A stretch of 64,000 nucleotides of DNA from Micromonospora sp. RHAY321. GTDB lineage: Bacteria > Actinomycetota > Actinomycetes > Mycobacteriales > Micromonosporaceae. The stretch spans positions 124,001 through 188,000 of the forward strand of contig NZ_JAMHIW010000009.1 in the NCBI RefSeq assembly GCF_023896955.1. Reading direction: 5' to 3'. Under the pieces are notes generated by a model. It was not told the origin of the DNA and did not search any database. It saw only the letters and a program-made list of their open reading frames with translations. The position numbers were made by a program, and so were the translations under genes. This document shows positions 26,885-35,425 of the stretch, piece after piece (positions within the stretch are counted from its first letter, which is position 1; every line of letters begins with the position of its first letter).

Positions 26885-27926
26885 TGGTGGGCTCCTTCGC
26901 CAGCAGCTCCCGGACCCGCGGCGCGACCTCGCTGCCCAGCAGTTCGATGGTGCGCGCCCGTGCCTCGCGAGGCAGGTGCATGATGTCGTACTTGAGGTCG
27001 AATCGGCTCAGCCGTAGGTCACGCGCCACGGTGGCGATCTTCCGCGCGACCGTCTCCGGTGACCCGACGAACAGCGCCCCGTGGTCGATTTCGGCCTCGT
27101 AGCGCGCCCGGTCCGGCTTGTAGAAGCCGCGCTCCTCGGCGAGCGCCGCGACGACCGGCTGCCAGTACCGCCACCAGGTCTCCACCGCCTCCTCGTCGGT
27201 GTCCGCGACGAGGCCGAGCGAGTGTTGCCCGATCGGCTGGACAGTATGCCCGGCCTGTTCGAGCGCGCGGAGGTAGAGGTCGGCGTGCCCGGCGAACCGT
27301 TGGGGGCGCCCGCCGATGATGGCCATCATGAGCGGGAGCCCGTAGCGCGCCGCGCGGAGCACCGAGTTCGGGCTTCCTCCGACGCCGATCCACGTCGGGA
27401 TGCCGCCCGGCCGCATCCGCGGATGCAGTCGCTGCGCGACCAGAGGGCTTCGTACGGTTCCGGACCAGATGACCGGTTCGTCACGCTGGAGCCGTACGAA
27501 GAGGTCGAGCTTCTCCTCGAACAACCGCTCGTAGTCCGCCAGGTCGTAGCCGAACAGCGGGAACGACTCGGTCGCGGACGCGCGCCCGAGAACGATCTGC
27601 GCCCGTCCGTTGGACACGGCGTCGAGGGTGGAGAACTCGTGGTAGAGCCGGACCGGATCGTTCGTGCTGAGCACCGTGACCGAGGTGCCGAGGCGGATCC
27701 GGTCGGTTGCCGTCGCGATCGCCGCGAGCAACACGGGTGTGGCCGAGTCGTTGTGGCCCTCCCGGTAGTGCTCACCCACGCTGAACACGTCCAGGCCCAC
27801 CGACTCCGCGAGCCGCGCCTCGTCGACGAGCAGCCGCACGGTTTCCGCGTCGCTCAGGACCCGGCCGCCGTCGGTGGCCACCTCCCCGAACGAGTTGAGC
27901 CCCAGTTCGAAGCCTCCGTCTGTCAT
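26877..27926 (-). CDS. Luciferase-like (LLM) flavin/F420-dependent oxidoreductase, paralogue
   Basis: A 349-residue LLM protein clearly paralogous to the downstream gene: GLDVFSVGEHYREGHNDSATP, IRLGTSVTVLSTNDPVRLYHE, NGRAQIVLGRASATESFPLF and TWIGVGGSPNSVLRAARYG align segment by segment. GAGGAG lies 5 bases before ATG 27926; a longer frame to 28001 would run through the operator region. It is the first gene of the leftward redox operon and is divergent from a MarR regulator, which probably represses it through the two palindromes upstream. Confidence 0.9.
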   Translation of the reverse strand: MTDGGFELGLNSFGEVATDGGRVLSDAETVRLLVDEARLAESVGLDVFSVGEHYREGHNDSATPVLLAAIATATDRIRLGTSVTVLSTNDPVRLYHEFSTLDAVSNGRAQIVLGRASATESFPLFGYDLADYERLFEEKLDLFVRLQRDEPVIWSGTVRSPLVAQRLHPRMRPGGIPTWIGVGGSPNSVLRAARYGLPLMMAIIGGRPQRFAGHADLYLRALEQAGHTVQPIGQHSLGLVADTDEEAVETWWRYWQPVVAALAEERGFYKPDRARYEAEIDHGALFVGSPETVARKIATVARDLRLSRFDLKYDIMHLPREARARTIELLGSEVAPRVRELLAKEPTNV

Positions 27927-27984
27927 CGTCTCCTCCTCACGCTCGCCTCCCGCCGTGACTCCCACGGCAGGAAGCCCCTCGACG

Positions 27985-28026
27985 ATTGACACGTCAATCA
28001 TGCTAGCCTTCGAATTGACATATCAA
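27985..28026. promoter_or_regulatory. Two MarR-type operators in the divergent promoter
   Basis: ATTGACACGTCAAT (27985-27998) is a palindrome with 6-bp arms. ATTGACATATCAA (28014-28026) is a near copy with imperfect symmetry. Their centres are about 28.5 bp apart between the LLM operon and the MarR gene, and the AT-rich DNA there also offers TTGACA and TAGCAT promoter elements. Confidence 0.65.
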
Positions 28027-28039
28027 CCGGGAGGGGCGG

Positions 28040-28531
28040 ATGACAAAGGCCACACCCGAGCGGCGGAGCGGACGCCGCCTGCCGACCGCGGAGGAGCTGC
28101 GGATCTGGCGGGACTTCATCGAGACGACCGGTGCGCTCAGCTCCCAGATCGCGTCACGCCTCCAGACCGATTCCTCGCTCTCGCCGGGGGACTACGCCGT
28201 ACTGCTCGCCCTCAGCGAGGCGCAGGACCGGCAGATGCGCTCCTCCGAACTCGCGGCACACATCAGGTGGGAGCGGAGCAGGCTCTCCCACCACCTGGGG
28301 CGGATGGAGCGGCGGGGACTCATCCGTCGCCAGGAGTGCCCAACGGTTCCCCGAGGGGCGGAGGTGCTGCTCACGCCGACCGGTGCGGAGGCGTTCCGAC
28401 GCTCCACCGTCCCGCACCTGCGCGCCATCCGCGAGCTCTTCGTCGACGCTCTCACACCCGACCAGCTCCGCGCGGCAGGCGAGATCGCGGCGGCGCTCAG
28501 CACGCACCTCGGCACGCGGCACGAGAGTTGA
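28040..28531 (+). CDS. MarR-family transcriptional regulator
   Basis: A 163-residue winged-helix protein: SLSPGDYAVLLALSEAQDRQMRSSELAAHIRWERSRLSHHLGRMERRGLI is the MarR DNA-binding core (about residues 45-98), followed by the wing and a dimerising C-terminal helix. GGAGGGG precedes the ATG. It is divergent from the LLM operon and followed 136 bp later by an MFS pump on the same strand, a common arrangement for a drug- or phenol-sensing MarR that controls an efflux pump and detoxifying oxidoreductases. Confidence 0.92.
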   Translation: MTKATPERRSGRRLPTAEELRIWRDFIETTGALSSQIASRLQTDSSLSPGDYAVLLALSEAQDRQMRSSELAAHIRWERSRLSHHLGRMERRGLIRRQECPTVPRGAEVLLTPTGAEAFRRSTVPHLRAIRELFVDALTPDQLRAAGEIAAALSTHLGTRHES

Positions 28532-28667
28532 GCGGCGGCCGGGACGCCGAGAGCGTCACGGCCGTCCCGCCGCATGCGACCGAGCACACCGGGTACGCCG
28601 CAGCGGCCCTCCAGCCAGCGCGGTGGGCCAGGACCGAGCGCTTTCCCCGCAGCCGAGGAGCACCGAC

Positions 28668-29858
28668 ATGCCGATCGCGGGACGGGCACGACTCTCACCG
28701 ACGGCCTCCCTGGTGCTGCTCGCGTCGATTCTCGTGTCGTTCCTGGCCGCGTCGGCGGCACCGACCCCGCTCTACGGCATCTACCAGGAGCGCTGGCACT
28801 TCTCGCCGGTCACGACCACCGTGGTGTTCGCCGTCTACGCGCTCGCCGTGCTGGCGTCGCTGCTCACGTTCGGCAAGTTGTCCGATCATGTCGGCCGGCG
28901 TCCGGTCCTGGCCGTCGCGATCGCGGTGCAGATGGTCTCGCTGGTCGTCTTCGTCTTCGCCAACGGCGTACCCACGCTGCTGGCGGCCCGGATCGTGCAG
29001 GGGCTCGCGGCCGGCGCCGCCACCGGCGCCGTCGGCGCCGCCATGCTCGACATCGACCGCGCCCGCGGCACGCTCGCGAACTCGATCGCCCCCGGTATCG
29101 GTACCGGCAGCGGTGCCCTGCTCTCGGCGCTGCTCATCCAGTTCCTGCCCGCGCCGACGCGGCTGGTCTACGTCGTGCTGCTCGTGGTCCTGCTGATCCA
29201 GGCCGTCGGGGTCGCGCTGATGCCGGAGACGGTCACGCCGATGGCGGGGGCGCGACGCAGCCTGCGGCCGGACATCAAGCTGCCCCGCTCGGTGCGGGAA
29301 CCGGTACTGGTCGTCATTCCGGTGCTGTTCGCGGTCTGGGCGCTGGCCGGCTTCTTCGGGGCGCTCGGCCCGGCGCTCGTGCGGACCCTCATGAACACGT
29401 CGATCGTGGTCGGCGGTCTGGTCCTCTTCGTCTTCGCGCTCTTCGGGTCGATCGCCGTCCTGGTGCTGCGCAACACCGCCGCGAAGACGGTGATCCTCAC
29501 CGGGATCGTCGCCCTCATCGTGGGCATGGTCGTCACGTTGGTGTCGGTCATGGCCCAGTCCGTCCCCGGATTCTTCGTCGGCCTGGCGCTCGGAGGTGTC
29601 GGTTTCGGTGGCGGATTCCAGGGCAGCCTCAAGACGATCATGCCGCTGGTCGAGGCGCACGAACGTGCCAGCGTGCTCTCCCTGCTCTATCTCGTCTGCT
29701 ACGTCGGGTTCGGCCTCCCCACGGTGATCGCCGGTTTCCTCGTGGTCTACGCCGGCGGTCTGCCCCGGACCGCCGACGAGTACTCCGTCGCCGTCATCCT
29801 CCTGGCCCTCGTAGCCCTGGTCGGGTTGCGCAGGGCCACGAGAATGGCCCCTGGCTAA
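28668..29858 (+). CDS. MFS transporter (12-helix drug-efflux type)
   Basis: A 396-residue major facilitator with about 12 hydrophobic segments. The start at ATG 28668 (MPIAGRARLSPTASLVLLAS) has GAGGAG about 8 bases upstream. The loop 2-3 motif A appears as GKLSDHVGRRPVL, and RIVQGLAAGAATGAVGAAMLD resembles helix four of efflux permeases. The proximity to the MarR gene suggests induced export of a small toxic compound. The substrate is unknown. Confidence 0.88.
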   Translation: MPIAGRARLSPTASLVLLASILVSFLAASAAPTPLYGIYQERWHFSPVTTTVVFAVYALAVLASLLTFGKLSDHVGRRPVLAVAIAVQMVSLVVFVFANGVPTLLAARIVQGLAAGAATGAVGAAMLDIDRARGTLANSIAPGIGTGSGALLSALLIQFLPAPTRLVYVVLLVVLLIQAVGVALMPETVTPMAGARRSLRPDIKLPRSVREPVLVVIPVLFAVWALAGFFGALGPALVRTLMNTSIVVGGLVLFVFALFGSIAVLVLRNTAAKTVILTGIVALIVGMVVTLVSVMAQSVPGFFVGLALGGVGFGGGFQGSLKTIMPLVEAHERASVLSLLYLVCYVGFGLPTVIAGFLVVYAGGLPRTADEYSVAVILLALVALVGLRRATRMAPG

Positions 29859-29959
29859 GGCCGGGAACGAGGAACCAAGCCGGGGCACGGGCAGTAGCGT
29901 GGTGATCGGGACGGAACGCCAGGCAGGGCATGAGCCGTACGCGATCCAGGGAGGCCGCG

Positions 29960-30589
29960 ATGAGCCCGAGGAGTGCCCAGGGCGACGCGAGTGGGATGTC
30001 GAGCATCGAGAACCTCGACGTGAAGCTCGAAGTGATCGTCGTTCCGGTTTCGGACGTCGACCGCGCGAAGGAGTTCTACGGACGCCTCGGCTGGCGGCTC
30101 GACCAGACCCCGCCCGGCATCGTCCAGTTCACGCCACACGGCTCCGGGTGCTCCGTGCAGTTCGGTTCGGAGCTCACCTCGGCCGCGCCCGGTTCGGCCA
30201 TGGCGTACCTGATCGTGTCCGACGTCGAGGCGGCCCGCAACGCCCTGGTCTCGGCCGGCGTCGAGGTCGGCGACGTCTTCCACCCCAGCCCGGACGGCCC
30301 GGTCGACGGGCTGGATCCCGAGCGGCGCAGCTACTTCTCGCGTGCCATGTTCCGCGACCCGGACGGCAACACCTGGCTTCTGCAGGAGATCACGACCAGG
30401 CTTCCCGGCCGCATCGAGGGCGGCCTCACGTCCTTCAGTTCGGCGACCGACCTGGCGAGCGCGCTCCGGCGCGCGGCCGACGCGCACGGCGAGCACGAGA
30501 AGCGCACCGGCAAGAGCGACCCGGACTGGCCCGACTGGTACGCGACGTACATGGTGAGCGAGCAGTCGGGGGCGAAGCTTCCCGAGTGA
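29960..30589 (+). CDS. VOC/glyoxalase-superfamily protein
   Basis: A 209-residue protein with one vicinal-oxygen-chelate domain: LEVIVVPVSDVDRAKEFYGRLGW starts the first module, and MFRDPDGNTWLLQEI ends the second with the metal-ligand Glu. The C-terminal 60 residues (SALRRAADAHGEHEKRTG, WYATYMVSEQSG) are a helical tail seen in actinobacterial homologues. GGAGG lies 6 bases before ATG 29960. It may be a metal-dependent lyase or dioxygenase or a resistance-type binding protein; the reaction is undetermined. Confidence 0.85.
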   Translation: MSPRSAQGDASGMSSIENLDVKLEVIVVPVSDVDRAKEFYGRLGWRLDQTPPGIVQFTPHGSGCSVQFGSELTSAAPGSAMAYLIVSDVEAARNALVSAGVEVGDVFHPSPDGPVDGLDPERRSYFSRAMFRDPDGNTWLLQEITTRLPGRIEGGLTSFSSATDLASALRRAADAHGEHEKRTGKSDPDWPDWYATYMVSEQSGAKLPE

Positions 30590-30681
30590 GCCGCCAACGG
30601 GTCTGACCGCCATCAGGCATTGACACGTCCCGCTATCCATTCCATGGTCGATGGACTCATCACTCCGTCGAAGGGTCAAGG

Positions 30682-32226
30682 ATGGTCGGCAACGAGCACA
30701 GGTACGTCATCGTCGGGGCGGGGCCCGCCGGGCTTCAACTGAGCTACTACCTCCAGCAGCACGGTGCCGACTACCTGACGCTCGAAAGTGGTGACGAACC
30801 GGGCGGGTTCTTCCGGCGGTTCCCCCGGCATCGCCGGCTCATCTCACTGAACAAGGTGCACACCGACAGCACCGACCCGGAGATCCGCCTGCGCTGGGAC
30901 TGGAACTCCCTGCTCAACGACTCCCCGGACCTGCTGTTTCCGAACTTCAGCGAGGAGTACCTGCCCGCAGCCGACGACCTGGTGCGCTACCTCGCGGAGT
31001 TCCAGCGGATCCACCAGCTCAACGTCCGGTACGGCACGACGGTCGAGCGGATCACGCGGACGGGCGACGGTTTCACCGTGCGCACCGGCCAGGATGAGGT
31101 CCGGGCGCGCTGCCTGGTCGTCGCGACGGGCTGGGGCCAGCCGTTCGTGCCGGCCATCAAGGGCATCGAACATGCCATCGGGTACGAGGACATGGTCGTC
31201 GACCCCACGGCGTACGAGGACCAGCGGGTCCTGATCATCGGTAAGGGCAACTCCGCCTTCGAGACCGCGTCGGCCATCCTCGGCCGGGCCTCGATGGTGC
31301 ACCTCGCCAGCCGGCAACCCCTGCGGCTCGCGTGGAACACCAAACACCCCGGGGACGTCCGTGGCCAGTACGGCGCGATCCTCGACAGCTACCAGTTCAA
31401 GACACTGCACTCGGTGCTCGACTGCACGATCGACGAGATCCGGCCCGTCGACGGGCGGTTCCAGGTGTCGATCACGTACACCCACGCCGAGGGCGAGACC
31501 GCCGTGCTCGACTACCACACGGTGCTGCGGTGCACCGGCTTCCGGATGGACACCGCGGTGTTCGACGAGACGTCCCGTCCCGACATGGTGCGGGACGGCC
31601 GCATGCCCGGGCTACGCCCCGACTGGCAGTCGAGCAACATCGACGACCTCTACTTCGCCGGTACGATCGCCCAGGCCCGGGACGTCAAGCACGCGTCGTC
31701 GCCGTTCATCGACGGCTTCCGGTACAACCTCCGCACGTTGACCCGGATCCTGCGGGAGCGGTACGACGACGTGCCGTTGTCGTTCACGACGACGCCGGCG
31801 GACGCCTCGTCGTTGGCCAAGCTGATGCTCGACCGGGTGAACTGGTCCTCGGCGCTGTGGACCCAGTTCGAATACCTCTGCGACGTCCTCGTGCGCGACG
31901 ACGCCACCGGCGACTTCCACCACTACGAGGACCTGCCGGAGGACTACGCCGTGGAGCGCTTCGCGTCCGCCACGCAGTGGTACACGCTCGCGCTGCGGTG
32001 GGGCCGCGACGACTACGGCGATGTCTTCGCCATCGACCGGCACCCGACCCCCGACCGGGCCCGGGAGAGCGCCTTCATCCACCCGGTGATCCGGCGGTAC
32101 CGCGGAGCGGACCTGCTCGCCGAGCAGCACCTGCTGGAGGATCTGCTGGCCGAGTGGCGGCGCCCGGACCGGCACGTCGAGCCGTTGGTCGAGTTCCTGA
32201 CCAGGGACCTCACCAGCGGATCATGA
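30682..32226 (+). CDS. FAD/NAD(P)-dependent flavoprotein monooxygenase-like protein
   Basis: A 514-residue two-dinucleotide-domain flavoprotein. The FAD loop is YVIVGAGPAGLQLSYYLQ at the N-terminus. CLVVATGWGQPFVP is the ATG motif, and RVLIIGKGNSAFETASAILG is the NAD(P)-binding loop. GTIAQARDVKHASSPFIDGFRYN and a 120-residue C-terminal extension follow. The arrangement resembles flavin-containing monooxygenase/FOXRED2-like proteins of the lysine/ornithine N-hydroxylase clan. The substrate is unknown. Its 3' end overlaps the convergent nitroreductase gene by 17 bp. Confidence 0.85.
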   Translation: MVGNEHRYVIVGAGPAGLQLSYYLQQHGADYLTLESGDEPGGFFRRFPRHRRLISLNKVHTDSTDPEIRLRWDWNSLLNDSPDLLFPNFSEEYLPAADDLVRYLAEFQRIHQLNVRYGTTVERITRTGDGFTVRTGQDEVRARCLVVATGWGQPFVPAIKGIEHAIGYEDMVVDPTAYEDQRVLIIGKGNSAFETASAILGRASMVHLASRQPLRLAWNTKHPGDVRGQYGAILDSYQFKTLHSVLDCTIDEIRPVDGRFQVSITYTHAEGETAVLDYHTVLRCTGFRMDTAVFDETSRPDMVRDGRMPGLRPDWQSSNIDDLYFAGTIAQARDVKHASSPFIDGFRYNLRTLTRILRERYDDVPLSFTTTPADASSLAKLMLDRVNWSSALWTQFEYLCDVLVRDDATGDFHHYEDLPEDYAVERFASATQWYTLALRWGRDDYGDVFAIDRHPTPDRARESAFIHPVIRRYRGADLLAEQHLLEDLLAEWRRPDRHVEPLVEFLTRDLTSGS

Positions 32227-32872
32227 CCTCGTCGAGCGGCTTGCGGGTCAGGTCGGGGACGTGGGCGTCCGGCGTCGGATAACCGACCGGCATCACGACG
32301 TACGGGCGCTCCTCCGGCGGTCGCTCACACACCTCGTTGAGGAATCGCATCGGGCTGGGGGTGTGGGTCAGTGTGACCAGGCCGCAGTGGTGCAGCGCGG
32401 TGATCAGCAGACCGACGGCGATGCCCACGGATTCCTTGACGTAGTACGGCTTCGGGCTGTGTGGCCCCTGGTGTATCTCGAACACGACGATGACGGCCGG
32501 TGCGGTCTCCAGGAACGGCTTGCGCCAGTCGGTGCCGAGCCCGGCGATCGCATCCAGCCACTCGGCTGAGGCGCGACGGTCGTAGAACGCACGTTCCTCG
32601 GCCTCCGCCGCCTCGCGCAGCCGGCGCTTGCGGGCCGGGTCGGTCAGGACGACGAACCGCCACGGCTGCACGTTGGCGCCACTGGGTGCGGTCGAAGCGG
32701 CCCGGATCGCGGCCTCGATCACCCCGTCGGGCACGGGGTCGGGGGCGAAGTCCCGCACGGAACGGCGCCGCGCCATCCGTTCCGCGAACGCCTCCGCCTC
32801 GCGCACCATCTCCGCCGGCTCCATACGGGCGTACTGGATCGGAACCCTGGACTGCGGGTCTGCCTCGGTCAC
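32210..32872 (-). CDS. Nitroreductase-fold flavoprotein, iodotyrosine deiodinase-like
   Basis: A 220-residue FMN protein. GTG 32872 has GGAGG 6 bases upstream. RRRSVRDFAPDPVPDGVIE and TAPSGANVQPWRFVVLTDP are the FMN-binding N-terminal half. YYVKESVGIAVGLLITALHH and TLTHTPSPMRFLNEV are closer to iodotyrosine deiodinase than to NfsA/B nitroreductases, and FYDRRASAEWLDAI occupies the position of the IYD active-site lid. IYD enzymes reductively dehalogenate halotyrosines. Whether this one does so is inference. Confidence 0.85.
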   Translation of the reverse strand: MTEADPQSRVPIQYARMEPAEMVREAEAFAERMARRRSVRDFAPDPVPDGVIEAAIRAASTAPSGANVQPWRFVVLTDPARKRRLREAAEAEERAFYDRRASAEWLDAIAGLGTDWRKPFLETAPAVIVVFEIHQGPHSPKPYYVKESVGIAVGLLITALHHCGLVTLTHTPSPMRFLNEVCERPPEERPYVVMPVGYPTPDAHVPDLTRKPLDEVMIRW

Positions 32873-32900
32873 CTGTGGCCTCCACTGATCAGGGGTGCCG

Positions 32901-32930
32901 GTCGCCGTGGCAGGGCAACCCTGCCGCGAC
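32901..32930 (-). terminator. Candidate terminator of the M20-YbdK operon
   Basis: GGCAGGG-CAA-CCCTGCC forms a tight hairpin, extended outward by GTCGC and GCGAC with a small bulge, 41 bp past the YbdK stop on the minus strand. Confidence 0.5.
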
Positions 32931-32970
32931 GTCCGGTTTCCCCAGCATTTCCGAGGCCGGCGGTTCGTCG

Positions 32971-34122
32971 TTACGCCGTCGTGCTGTCTTCGCGGGAGGG
33001 CACGTCCGGGGCGGTCCGGGTGGCGATCTCGTCGACCACGTCGGTCAGGCGGCCGCGCAGTGCCGCGGCGGCCCGCTGGCGGGTCGCTCCGTCACCGTTC
33101 GTGGCGAGGAGTGTCAACCAGTCCTCGACCCGCTCGCAGTCGCCCGCCTCGTGCAGCGCCGGTCGGGCGCGCTCGACCAGCCGCCCGGCGAGCGCCGCAG
33201 CGGGCAGCAGCCGGCCGGTGAGGACGTCGACGCCGTGCCCGCCCATCCCGTCGCGGGCGGCGCGCCAGTACGCGAGCCGCATCAGCTCCGGGACCAGTTC
33301 CGGCCCCTCGTCGCCCCGGTCGACCGCGTCACCGGCAACGACCACCAGAGCCCGCACCAGGGCGGCCAGGGCCGCGGACTCGGCGGCGGTGACGGGCACG
33401 TCGGCCACCCGCACCTCGAGCGTCGGGTGGTTCGTCGACAGGCGGAGATCCCAGAAGATGGTGCCCCGGTCGACCAGCGCGCCCACTTCGAGCAGCATGT
33501 CCACGTGGTCGTCGTACTGCTGCGCGGACCTCAGCAACGGAGGCGGGCCGGCCACCGGCCACCGGCCCCATGTGACGCTGCGCCAACTCGCGTATCCGGT
33601 GTCGCGCTCCGACCAGTAGGGCGAGTTGGCCGTGAGGGCGAGAAACACCGGCAGGTGCTGGCGCAGGTGGTTGCCGATCAGCACGGCGCGGTCCCGGTCG
33701 GGCTCCTCCACGTGGACGTGGACGGCGCAGATCGCAAGCTCGTCGTGCAGCCCACGGAAGGTGGCGGTGCCGCGATCCTGGCGCGGCCCTTCCGTGATGG
33801 GCGGCGGCACGGCACGGCCCAGCACCGGCGAGCCGCTCGCGATCACCCGCAGACCCGCCGACAGCGCTGCGGCCTGGACGGCGGCACGACCTTCGACGAG
33901 TTGCGCGCTCAGGGCGTCCAGGCTCCGGCACGGGTCGGTGCGGGTCTCGACCTGAAGCTTGGTGATCTCGCCGCCCACCCGGGTGCCGAGGGCCGGACGC
34001 GCACGGTCGACGACCGTGGCCGCCTCCGGCACGACCTCACCCCGGTCGACGTCGACGACGAGGAACTCCTCCTCGACCCCGAGCAGGGGAATGGGCGATC
34101 CCGAGCGCTGTCCCGTAGTCAT
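32971..34122 (-). CDS. Carboxylate-amine ligase of the YbdK/glutamate-cysteine ligase 2 family
   Basis: A 383-residue ATP-grasp-like GCS2 protein. LLGVEEEFLVVD at the N-terminus and ICAVHVHVEEPDRD are family signatures, and LQVETRTDPCRSL and WGRWPVAGPPP follow the expected pattern. Enzymes of this family join an amine (often cysteine) to a carboxylate such as glutamate, but many actinobacterial copies have unknown substrates. It is the second gene after an M20 peptidase on the same strand (48 bp gap), so the pair may make and cleave, or salvage, a gamma-glutamyl-like amide. Confidence 0.9.
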   Translation of the reverse strand: MTTGQRSGSPIPLLGVEEEFLVVDVDRGEVVPEAATVVDRARPALGTRVGGEITKLQVETRTDPCRSLDALSAQLVEGRAAVQAAALSAGLRVIASGSPVLGRAVPPPITEGPRQDRGTATFRGLHDELAICAVHVHVEEPDRDRAVLIGNHLRQHLPVFLALTANSPYWSERDTGYASWRSVTWGRWPVAGPPPLLRSAQQYDDHVDMLLEVGALVDRGTIFWDLRLSTNHPTLEVRVADVPVTAAESAALAALVRALVVVAGDAVDRGDEGPELVPELMRLAYWRAARDGMGGHGVDVLTGRLLPAAALAGRLVERARPALHEAGDCERVEDWLTLLATNGDGATRQRAAAALRGRLTDVVDEIATRTAPDVPSREDSTTA

Positions 34123-34170
34123 GCCGACGCCGACCCCTCGCTGCCGGTCGTTCGCCGGCGCCGAGCCAGA

Positions 34171-35334
34171 CTATGGGATGTCGTCGATGGGTCGCGGCCC
34201 GGAACGCTCCATCGTGGACAACGCGCCGACGAGCCCGGCCAGCAGCGCCGCGCGCTCCGGCATGCGGTCGACACAGACGTACTCGTCGGCAGCGTGTGCC
34301 CCGCCTCCGACCGCACCCAGGCCGTCAAGGGTCGGGACGCCCAGCGCGGCGGTGAAGTTGCCGTCGGACGCGCCGGCGGCGTGCGCACCGACGACGTCCG
34401 GAATGCCAAGCTGACGGGCGATCGACTGGGCCAGCTCCAGGAGCGGCCGCGCCAGCTCGGGCGACATGGGGTAGCGGTTGATCCCGCCCTGCACGGTCAG
34501 CGTCGCCTCGGGCAGGAACGGCACCAGCCCGCGGATGGCGTGGTCCACGCGTTCGAGTTCGTCCCTGGTCCAGGCCCGGACGTCGACGGCCAGGCTGGCG
34601 CGTTCCGGCACCGTGTTCGTCGTGGTGCCGGCGGAGAGCAGGGTCGGCGTGACCGAGGTGCCACCGCTGTCCGCCGCGCCGAGCGTACCCAGCGTGAGGA
34701 CCTGGTGGGCGACCTCGACCGTGGCGTTGACCCCGCGTCGTGGCTCGACGCCTGCGTGGGCGGCGCGGCCCCGGACGGTGAGGCGGTACACCGAGCCGCC
34801 CTTCCTGGCCACCTTCACGTGCCCGTCCGGGGTGGCGGCCTCGCAGACGAGAACCGCACCCGAGCGCCGTGCCTCCCGCTCGATCAGCGGCCGTGACGTG
34901 ACGGACCCGGACTCCTCGTCGCACGTGAGCAGCACGCCGACCGCCGAAGTGTCTTCGACCAGGCGCAGTGCCGTGAACATCTGCACGATGCCGCCCTTCA
35001 TGTCGCACACGCCGGGTCCCGTCGCGACGTCCTTGCGGACGGTGAAGGGCCTGGACCGGATCGTGTCGACCGGGAAGACGGTGTCGAAATGGCCGAGGAG
35101 CAGCACCCGTTGACTGGCGGCCTGCCACAGCAGGTGCGGCAGGCCGTCGATCACGACGCGGCGGGCGGGCCGGCCGAGCGCTTCCTCACCCCAGCGGGCG
35201 AGCAGGTCGGCACAGGACTCCAGGTGAGGCAGCGAACCCGGTGCCGACTCGGACGCGACGAGCGTGCCCAGCCGGTCGACCATGTCTTCCCTGAGCCGCG
35301 TCGCGGCGTCGAGCAGACGGCGTGGGTCGTCCAT
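34171..35334 (-). CDS. M20-family metallopeptidase, glutamate carboxypeptidase-like
   Basis: A 387-residue M20 peptidase. GGAGGG lies 4 bases before ATG 35334. Di-zinc ligands appear in LLLGHFDTVFP, GVCDMKGGIVQM (bridging Asp), TCDEESGS (catalytic Glu pair) and VGGGAHAADEYV (last His). The lid domain is KVARKGGSVYRLTVRGRAAHAG. This pattern is that of carboxypeptidase G2-like enzymes that remove C-terminal glutamate or aminoacyl groups. There is no signal peptide, so it acts in the cytoplasm. It is the first gene of a two-gene operon with the YbdK ligase. Confidence 0.92.
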   Translation of the reverse strand: MDDPRRLLDAATRLREDMVDRLGTLVASESAPGSLPHLESCADLLARWGEEALGRPARRVVIDGLPHLLWQAASQRVLLLGHFDTVFPVDTIRSRPFTVRKDVATGPGVCDMKGGIVQMFTALRLVEDTSAVGVLLTCDEESGSVTSRPLIEREARRSGAVLVCEAATPDGHVKVARKGGSVYRLTVRGRAAHAGVEPRRGVNATVEVAHQVLTLGTLGAADSGGTSVTPTLLSAGTTTNTVPERASLAVDVRAWTRDELERVDHAIRGLVPFLPEATLTVQGGINRYPMSPELARPLLELAQSIARQLGIPDVVGAHAAGASDGNFTAALGVPTLDGLGAVGGGAHAADEYVCVDRMPERAALLAGLVGALSTMERSGPRPIDDIP

Positions 35335-35425
35335 CGATCCCTCCAGCCTCACGGGTGACGGGCCTGGCCAGGCGTGTCCGTCGACCATCTCAGGGGGATC
35401 GGGGTGTGGTCACCCTTGTCTGTGC

